Source: CAZTCJ01 sp964612085
GTDB taxonomy: Bacteria; Pseudomonadota; Alphaproteobacteria; JAJFIK01
Reading direction: 5' to 3'
DNA: 22,814 nucleotides
NCBI GenBank assembly: GCA_964612085.1
Contig: CAZTCJ010000063.1
Location: forward strand, 1-22,814
Part shown: piece by piece, positions 7,817 through 13,179 of the stretch
Layout: each line of letters starts with the position of its first letter
Position numbering within the stretch: position 1 is the first letter of the stretch
The notes under the pieces: model-generated
Seen by the model: the letters and a program-made list of their open reading frames with translations, nothing else
The model's database searches: none
Told to the model about the DNA's origin: nothing
Position numbers and translations under genes: made by a program

Positions 7817-8703
7817 TGGGCCGTTGGCTTGCAATCGCCGTTGGGATTATCGCCGTCATCGGCATTTTTGTCGGAACCGGCACGTTCTTCACGGTTCACC
7901 AGACACAGCAGGCCCTGATCCTGCAGTTTGGCGAACCCAAACGGGTCATTCAGGAGCCGGGGCTTAACATCAAGCTGCCGGTGGTCCAGGACGCGATCTT
8001 CTTCGACAACCGCATTCTCGATCTCGACACCCAGCCTGAGGAAGTGCTGACCTCGGATCAAAAGCGGCTGATCGTGGACGCCTTCGCGCGCTTCCGTATC
8101 ACCGATCCGCTGCTGTTCTATCAGACGGTCAACAACGAACTGATCGCCCGGCGCCGGCTATCGACGATCTTCAATACCTCCGTGCGCACCGTGCTCGCGG
8201 AAGAGGAGTTCTCGAGGCTGCTGTCTGGCGAGCGTGCCGATCTCATGCTGACCATCCGCACCGACGTGAACAACAAGGCCAAGCCCTTGGGCATTGAAGT
8301 GGTGGATGTGCGCATCCGCCGTGCCGATCTGCCCCAGGCCAACAGTCAGGCCGTGTTCCGCCGCATGCAGACGGAACGGGAGCGGGAAGCCCGCGAGGCC
8401 CGGGCGCAAGGTCAGGAAATCGCCCAGCGGATCCGTTCGCGCGCCGACAAGGAGGCCGCGGTGCTTCTGGCCGAAGCGCGCCGGGATTCGGAAATCCTGC
8501 GTGGTGAAGGTGACGCGGAACGCAACCGCATTTTCGCCGATGCCTTCGGCCAGGATCCGGATTTCTTCGCCTTCTACCGGGCCATGCAGTCTTACGAACA
8601 GGCTCTGGTCGGCAGCAACACAACCATGGTGCTGTCTCCGGATAGCGAGTTCTTCCGGTATTTCGGCAGTATCGAAGGCCGGTTGGGCAATCCGCGCCGG
8701 TAA
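7816..8703 (+). CDS. hflC: FtsH protease modulator HflC
   Basis: This is the partner of HflK in the periplasm-facing SPFH complex that controls FtsH. The 295-aa product has an N-terminal membrane anchor (about 4-26), the SPFH domain with QALILQFGEPKRVIQEPGLNIKLP-type sequence, the RIRRADLP segment typical of HflC, and a helical Arg/Glu-rich stretch. Two adjacent ATGs exist at 7813 and 7816. GGAGG at 7805-7809 is only three bases from the first but six from the second, so 7816 is preferred. The gene follows hflK with overlapping stop/start codons and is followed by degP after a gap of about 200 bases. Confidence 0.96.
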   Translation: MGRWLAIAVGIIAVIGIFVGTGTFFTVHQTQQALILQFGEPKRVIQEPGLNIKLPVVQDAIFFDNRILDLDTQPEEVLTSDQKRLIVDAFARFRITDPLLFYQTVNNELIARRRLSTIFNTSVRTVLAEEEFSRLLSGERADLMLTIRTDVNNKAKPLGIEVVDVRIRRADLPQANSQAVFRRMQTEREREAREARAQGQEIAQRIRSRADKEAAVLLAEARRDSEILRGEGDAERNRIFADAFGQDPDFFAFYRAMQSYEQALVGSNTTMVLSPDSEFFRYFGSIEGRLGNPRR

Positions 8704-8812
8704 CGGTCCTTTGATGGCTGCCGGTTACGGCCTTTGACCGCATCGCGTTTGCGGTTGGCGGAGGCAGCCCAAAATGTGCCCTAATGGCATGGGTGACTAG
8801 CCGTCTTGGGTG

Positions 8813-8825
8813 AGGGGGACCCCCT
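8813..8825 (+). other. Short perfect G5/C5 dyad in the degP leader
   Basis: AGGGGG-A-CCCCCT is symmetric about base 8819 and lies about 80 bases before the degP start. As RNA it could form a GGGG/CCCC hairpin with a 3-base loop. No T-run follows, so it is not a standard terminator. A second small stem, ACCGCA/TGCGGT, lies at 8737-8755. Either could affect read-through or mRNA stability. Confidence 0.25.
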
Positions 8826-8901
8826 TAGGAAAGGCGCATGGTCTTGGCGGGCCGTGTGCGGACCCTCGATGGAAGACGGGACAAGCGAGGAGGATGAAGG
8901 C

Positions 8902-10401
8902 GTGACAACTCGGATGGTAGCTTGGCAGGTTTTGACTGCCCGGATAACGGTCTTTACGGCCCTGTTTGCGTTCCTAGTTGCCAGTCTTTGGACGGACGAC
9001 CGGGCTTACGCCCGGCCGGCGCCCGACAGCTTCGCCGATCTGGTGGAAAAGCTGTCGCCGGCGGTGGTGAACATTTCCACGACCACGAAAGTGGACGGCC
9101 CGCGCGGCCGCGGCCCGCGCCAGGGCATGCCGAATTCTCCGTTTGAGGAATTTTTCCGCGATTTCTTCGGTCAAGGCCCGAACGGCGGGCGCGGCCTGAC
9201 CCAGCCGCGCGAAGTGCGCTCGCTGGGCTCCGGCTTCGTGATCGACGCCAAAGGCCATATCGTCACCAATAATCACGTTGTGGGCGAGGCGACGGAAATC
9301 GTCGTGACCTTCGACTCCGGCCTGTCGCTCGACGCCAAGCTGGTGGCCACGGACGATGCGACCGATCTGGCCGTTCTCAAGGTCGAGCACGACAAGCCGC
9401 TACCCTTCGTCAAGTTCGGCAATTCCGACGGCGCCCGGGTGGGCGATTGGGTGCTGGCGATCGGCAATCCCTTCAATATCGGCCGCTCCGTGACGGCGGG
9501 CATTATTTCCGCTCGCAACCGCGACATTCAAGCTGGCCGGTACGATGACTTCATCCAGACCGACGCTGCCATCAACCGGGGCAATTCGGGCGGTCCGCTG
9601 TTCGACATCAATGGCGAGGTGATCGGCGTCAATACGGTGATCATTTCGCCCACCGGCGGCTCCATCGGCATCGGCTTCGCGATTTCCTCCGCCCTGGCGG
9701 AAGGGGTCGTGCAGCAGCTCATCGAGCACGGCGAGGCCCGGCGCGGCTGGCTCGGTGTCCGTATCCAGAACGTTTCCGACGACATCGCCGAGAGCTTCGG
9801 CCTGAAGGAAGCGCGCGGCGCGCTCGTCGCCGGTGTGAACAACGACAGCCCGGCGCAAAAGGCCAAGATCGCCGTGGGTGACGTGATCCTGAGCTTCGAT
9901 GGCAAGGACGTGGACAGTTCCCGCGACCTGTCGCGCATCGTCGCGGCGACGCCCATCGGCAAGAGCGTGCCCGTCGAGGTCTGGCGCGAAGGCCGCAAAC
10001 GCCGGGTCAGCGTCAAGGTCGGTCAGCTTGATGAGGAAAGACTGGCGGGTGCCACCGGTACTGGCGGCGGCGATGTCGAGACCGAGGAAAGACAGCTTTC
10101 CAGCTTGGGCATGACCCTGGGCGAGTTGACGCCGACCGTGCGCAGCCGGTACGACGTCGAAAAAGACCTGAAAGGCGTCATCGTGCTCGACGTTGAGCCG
10201 GGCAGCCCGGCGGCGGGCCGTGTGCGGGTCGGCGACGTGATCGTCGAGATGGATCAAAAGCCCGTCTCCGAACCGTCCACGGTCGAACGCAAGATCGAAG
10301 ACAAGCTCAAGGGCAAGAAGAACCTGGTGCTCTTCCAGGTCAGCCGGCAAGGCATGCTGGTTTTCGTGCCCGTGCGCTTTGAGGAAGAAGACAAAGAGTA
10401 A
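8902..10401 (+). CDS. degP: Periplasmic serine endoprotease DegP/HtrA (Do family)
   Basis: This periplasmic quality-control protease/chaperone degrades misfolded proteins. The catalytic triad is visible: H125 in NNHVVGEA, D155 in ATDLAVLKV and S229 in NRGNSGGPLF. Two PDZ domains follow, one from about residue 285 (GWLGVRIQNV) and one from about residue 385 to near the C-terminus. A GTG at 8902 is chosen because AGGAGG (8888-8893) lies eight bases upstream. It gives a 499-aa protein with a clean signal peptide, hydrophobic core about 15-30 and AYA before the predicted cut at 37/38. An ATG at 8869 or TTG at 8806 would put an acidic extension before the signal sequence. Downstream of hflKC it forms a membrane-proteostasis operon. 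Confidence 0.95.
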   Translation: MTTRMVAWQVLTARITVFTALFAFLVASLWTDDRAYARPAPDSFADLVEKLSPAVVNISTTTKVDGPRGRGPRQGMPNSPFEEFFRDFFGQGPNGGRGLTQPREVRSLGSGFVIDAKGHIVTNNHVVGEATEIVVTFDSGLSLDAKLVATDDATDLAVLKVEHDKPLPFVKFGNSDGARVGDWVLAIGNPFNIGRSVTAGIISARNRDIQAGRYDDFIQTDAAINRGNSGGPLFDINGEVIGVNTVIISPTGGSIGIGFAISSALAEGVVQQLIEHGEARRGWLGVRIQNVSDDIAESFGLKEARGALVAGVNNDSPAQKAKIAVGDVILSFDGKDVDSSRDLSRIVAATPIGKSVPVEVWREGRKRRVSVKVGQLDEERLAGATGTGGGDVETEERQLSSLGMTLGELTPTVRSRYDVEKDLKGVIVLDVEPGSPAAGRVRVGDVIVEMDQKPVSEPSTVERKIEDKLKGKKNLVLFQVSRQGMLVFVPVRFEEEDKE

Positions 10402-10425
10402 AGCGATTGCCGAACACGGTGAAAG

Positions 10426-10461
10426 AACGGGCGTCCTGCTGAACAGCTGGGCGCCCGTTTT
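10426..10461. terminator. Bidirectional rho-independent terminator between degP and serB
   Basis: AACGGGCG (10426-10433) pairs perfectly with CGCCCGTT (10452-10459), with further interrupted pairing inside. On the plus strand TTTT starts at 10458; on the minus strand the stem is followed by TTCTTTC. It sits between the convergent 3' ends of degP and serB and probably serves both. Confidence 0.75.
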
Positions 10462-10505
10462 GGTTTGGCGCGGTGCTTTTGTCCTGGCCCGGTTTTTAGG
10501 GATCG

Positions 10506-11411
10506 TCAGCGCACGCCGATCACGTCCGCGCCCTTGTAGCCTTGCAGATAAAGCAGGGCGGTCAGGTCCTCGTGGGTGATGCGGATATCGGCTTGCGTTG
10601 CCACCGCCGGTTTGGCGCGGAACGCGACGCCGAGACCGGCGGCCTCCAGCATGGCCAGATCGTTGGCCCCATCGCCCACAGCGAGCACGGCGCTCGCCGG
10701 AAGGCTATGCTCCGTACACAGGGCATCGAGTGCGGCCCGTTTGGCGTCCCGCCCCAGGACCGGTTCGGCGACCGTGCCGGTCAACAGCCCATCAGGCGTC
10801 ACTTCCAGGATGTTGGCCTGGTGCCAATGAAAGCCCAGGGCTTTCGAGACGCGCTCGGTGAAGAACGTGAACCCGCCGGAGACCAGGGCCGTAAAGGCGC
10901 CATGGGCCCGCATGGTGTGAACGAGCGCCGATGCGCCGGGGGTGAAGGTGATCCGTTCCCGGTACACCTCTTCCAGCCGCGCCGCGTCGAGCCCTTTGAG
11001 CAGGGCCACCCGTTCCTTCAAGGCGGCCTCGAAAGCGATCTCGCCGCGCATGGCCCGCTCGGTGATGGCGGCGACCGCGTCCTTGATCCCGAGCAGGGCC
11101 GCCATTTCGTCGATGCATTCCACCTGGATCATGGTGGAGTCCATATCGGCGATGAGCAGGCGCTTGCGCCGGTCTGCGGCGGGCTGGATCGCGATGTCGA
11201 TGGGCCGCGCGCTGAGGGCCGCGTGCAAGGCTGTCTCCGCATTGGGCGGAGGCGCCGCACACGGAAGATCGCAGGCCACACCGTCTTGGAGCCAGACCGG
11301 CGTGCCCGGCTCAAGACCCATGGCGCGCAAGGCAGTCTGCGCGTCCGAGACGGCATCGCCGTCCAGGATGGGCATTGCGGGATTGGCGATCAGGGTCACG
11401 ACATGCGACAT
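10506..11411 (-). CDS. serB: Phosphoserine phosphatase
   Basis: This cytosolic HAD-superfamily enzyme hydrolyses O-phosphoserine in the last step of serine synthesis. The 301-aa product has an N-terminal regulatory-type region (about 1-80), then the HAD core. Motif I is DMDSTMI with nucleophile D89 and acid/base D91, motif II is the Ser of ALVSGGFTFF, and motif III is GDGANDLAMLEAAGLGVAF. The substrate-recognition segment QVECIDEMA follows motif I. The start at 11411 (MSHVVTLIAN) fits the family; extending to 11579 would run antisense through the miaA 5' end. It is divergent from miaA across only 43 bases. Confidence 0.96.
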   Translation of the reverse strand: MSHVVTLIANPAMPILDGDAVSDAQTALRAMGLEPGTPVWLQDGVACDLPCAAPPPNAETALHAALSARPIDIAIQPAADRRKRLLIADMDSTMIQVECIDEMAALLGIKDAVAAITERAMRGEIAFEAALKERVALLKGLDAARLEEVYRERITFTPGASALVHTMRAHGAFTALVSGGFTFFTERVSKALGFHWHQANILEVTPDGLLTGTVAEPVLGRDAKRAALDALCTEHSLPASAVLAVGDGANDLAMLEAAGLGVAFRAKPAVATQADIRITHEDLTALLYLQGYKGADVIGVR

Positions 11412-11454
11412 AAGGGATCCTGAAACGGAATTGGATGAACCAGGGATTGGACCG

Positions 11455-12396
11455 GTGACCGGCGGAACCGCGAAACCAGCCGTCATTCTTATCGCAGGGC
11501 CGACGGCCAGCGGCAAGTCGGCGCTGGCGCTGGCCCTGGCCGAGCGTCTTGAGGCTGCCATCGTCAATGCGGACAGCATGCAGGTCTATCGCGATCTCCG
11601 CCTTCTGACGGCCCGGCCGAGTGCGGGGGAGGAAGCCCGCGCGCCCCATCATCTTTATGGCGTGCTGGACGGTGCCCAGGCCTGTTCGGCAGGGCTTTAT
11701 GCGCGGATGGCGTCGGACACGCTGGATGCTCTGGCCCGCGAGGGGCGGCCCGCGCTCATCGTCGGCGGCACAGGGCTTTATTTCCGGACACTGACGGAGG
11801 GCCTGTCGGAGATCCCGCCCGTGTCGGATGCCGGGCGCGAAGCGGCCCAGGACAAGCTCGACCGTCTCGGGCCCGCTGGTCTCCATGCAGAGCTGAGCCA
11901 GCGGGATCCGGCGACCGCCCGGATGCTGCGCCCGAGCGATCCCCAACGGCTCATGCGAGCCTTGGCGCTTCTGGAGGAGACGGGCGAGGGCCTGGCCACC
12001 TGGCAGGCGCGGCCGCTCAAACCCGTCCTTCGTCAGCCTGCGGCCAAATATGTGCTCGATGGCGATCGCGCCTGGCTTTACGCCCGCGCCGACGCGCGCT
12101 TCGAGACAATGCTCCGTATGGGCGCTTTAGAGGAAGTGCGGGCCTTGCGGGCCCGCGCCCTCGATCCGGCGCTGCCGATCATGAAAGCGGTGGGCGTCAG
12201 CGAACTGGGCGCGGTCATCGATGGGAGACTGGATCTGGAGGCCGCCAAGGCCGCCGCCCAGCAGGCGACCCGGCGCTATATCAAGCGGCAGCTCACCTGG
12301 TTCCGCAACCAGATGGCGGACTGGCGCCGGATTGACGCGCAAGATGATGCGAAAAATCTGCCCGGTTTGCTCAACGAAATTTCAAAGTCTTGTTGA
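11455..12396 (+). CDS. miaA: tRNA dimethylallyltransferase
   Basis: MiaA transfers a dimethylallyl group to N6 of A37 in tRNAs that read UNN codons. The product is 313 aa, normal for the family. Seen are the P-loop GPTASGKS (15-22), NADSMQVYRDL with catalytic D40/S41 and Q43, LIVGGTGLYFRTLTEGL, and the RRYIKRQLTWFRNQ segment near the C-terminus. I place the start at GTG 11455, with AGGG nine bases upstream. A TTG at 11431 is possible, while earlier in-frame ATGs lie inside serB antisense. The last codons contain the TTGACA of a likely promoter for the next transcription unit. Confidence 0.94.
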   Translation: MTGGTAKPAVILIAGPTASGKSALALALAERLEAAIVNADSMQVYRDLRLLTARPSAGEEARAPHHLYGVLDGAQACSAGLYARMASDTLDALAREGRPALIVGGTGLYFRTLTEGLSEIPPVSDAGREAAQDKLDRLGPAGLHAELSQRDPATARMLRPSDPQRLMRALALLEETGEGLATWQARPLKPVLRQPAAKYVLDGDRAWLYARADARFETMLRMGALEEVRALRARALDPALPIMKAVGVSELGAVIDGRLDLEAAKAAAQQATRRYIKRQLTWFRNQMADWRRIDAQDDAKNLPGLLNEISKSC

Positions 12397-12421
12397 CATA
12401 ACGGATATGCGTCCACATTGT
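12393..12421 (+). promoter_or_regulatory. Candidate promoter at the miaA 3' end
   Basis: An exact TTGACA (12393-12398), overlapping the last miaA codons, is followed after 17 bases by CATTGT, a weak -10. Transcription would begin near 12428 and run through a structured leader of about 280 bases before the ACT-domain gene. Confidence 0.38.
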
Positions 12422-12712
12422 GGATGGATCGGTGGACGGTTCGCGCGGTCGCGGGCCGTCTTGGCAGGAAAGGTCACCAGGGTTCATGACCCAACTCGCG
12501 ACCATAGTCGGCACTTGGCAAGCGCACTGGCATCGCCCGTGCGGTTCGGCCTTTGCCGCCTGCCGTCAGGGAGCGTATCGGGCCGTAGCCCTTACGCTTC
12601 AGGCAGTACGCAAAGGCGCCATTATCGGCGCCAAGCGTCCTGCCCTCTGACAGACACCGGATCGACACACCCCTTTAAAACCTGATCCTGAAGCGTCTGA
12701 TGGGTAGAGACC
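12397..12712 (+). other. Structured leader region upstream of the ACT-domain gene
   Basis: This 316-base gap carries a candidate promoter, a possible 54-codon leader ORF and strong inverted repeats. The main hairpin spans 12560-12606: CTGCC pairs with GGCAG, GAGCGTA (12571-12577) with TACGCTT (12593-12599, one G-U), and GGGC with GCCC around a CGTA loop. A second stem is GGCGCC (12615-12620) with GGCGCC (12627-12632). No T-run follows either stem, so this is not an obvious intrinsic terminator. It does not match a riboswitch I can name. Confidence 0.5.
12486..12650 (+). CDS. Possible 54-aa leader peptide / small protein
   Basis: An ATG at 12486 opens a 54-codon frame ending in TGA at 12648-12650. 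AGGAAAGG lies upstream at 12466-12473 and AGGG at 12479-12482, neither at ideal spacing. The peptide contains two Trp in GTWQAHWH and a basic C-terminus (VRKGAIIGAKRP). Third-position GC looks lower than in neighbouring genes. It lies across the hairpins of the leader, so translation would change their folding. It is not rich in branched-chain residues, so it is not a classic ilv attenuator peptide. No homolog is recognised. Confidence 0.25.
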   Translation: MTQLATIVGTWQAHWHRPCGSAFAACRQGAYRAVALTLQAVRKGAIIGAKRPAL

Positions 12713-13108
12713 ATGAGCTCCCATAGCAACGATACGTCTTGTGAACTGTCCTTCGAAATGGCTGACCAGCGGCGGTTTACGCTCTGCGTGCTGGTGGATG
12801 ACGCCCGTTTCGCGCAGCGCCTTGCCGGGTATCTCGCCTGGCGCGGTTATGCGTTCGACCGTGTGGTGATCAAACCGGCCGAGATCGGACAGGACAGCGC
12901 GCGCTTGACCATCGTCACGACGGAAACGAACGCGGCGGTAGACCGACTTCAGGATGTGATCAAGGCCTATGGTCCGGTCAAGGCCGTGCGTCAGCTTTAT
13001 ACCGCGCCGGTGATGGCGCCGCGCAGCGCGCCGCCGCCATCCGTGACGAAACCGTCGCGGCGGGTTGCCAAGGCTCAGGTGGAGCGTTTGCTGGAAGAGG
13101 CGGTTTAA
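12713..13108 (+). CDS. IlvN/IlvH-like ACT domain protein
   Basis: The 131-aa protein has one ACT domain (about 22-97) resembling the regulatory small subunit of acetolactate synthase: FTLCVLVDD, then AGYLAWRGYAFDRVVI, RLTIVTT and AVRQLY match the strands and helices of IlvH/IlvN. It lacks the usual C-terminal domain of about 80 residues and has a basic tail (PSRRVAKAQVERLLEEAV) instead. The residues reported to contact valine in E. coli IlvH (N11, G14, N29) correspond here to Asp, Phe and Ala. No large subunit (ilvB) is adjacent. It may be a diverged regulatory subunit or a stand-alone ACT sensor. The start codon has only a weak upstream GGTAGAG. Confidence 0.75.
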   Translation: MSSHSNDTSCELSFEMADQRRFTLCVLVDDARFAQRLAGYLAWRGYAFDRVVIKPAEIGQDSARLTIVTTETNAAVDRLQDVIKAYGPVKAVRQLYTAPVMAPRSAPPPSVTKPSRRVAKAQVERLLEEAV

Positions 13109-13122
13109 ACGCCCCCGAACGT

Positions 13123-13160
13123 AAAAAGCCCGCCCCGGATCATCCGGGACGGGCTTGTCT
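13123..13160. terminator. Strong bidirectional terminator between convergent genes
   Basis: AAGCCCG (13126-13132) pairs with CGGGCTT (13150-13156), and CCCGGAT (13134-13140) with ATCCGGG (13142-13148), giving a stem of about 15 bp with one mismatch. On the minus strand the stem ends in CTTTTTAC, a good T-run that terminates the RTX gene. On the plus strand, after the ACT gene, the tail is weaker (TTGTCTCGTTTC). Confidence 0.8.
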
Positions 13161-13179
13161 CGTTTCGCGATGCCTGCGA

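Noticed and set aside
10942..11454. N-terminal extension of miaA to an ATG at 10942
   Set aside because: It would add 171 residues antisense to serB; the MiaA family begins just before the P-loop, as with GTG 11455.
11412..11579. N-terminal extension of serB to 11579
   Set aside because: The added residues are antisense to miaA and low complexity; MSHVVTLIAN at 11411 is a normal SerB start.
12221..12685. A 154-codon frame across the miaA end and the leader
   Set aside because: It overlaps miaA in another frame and has no recognisable domain.
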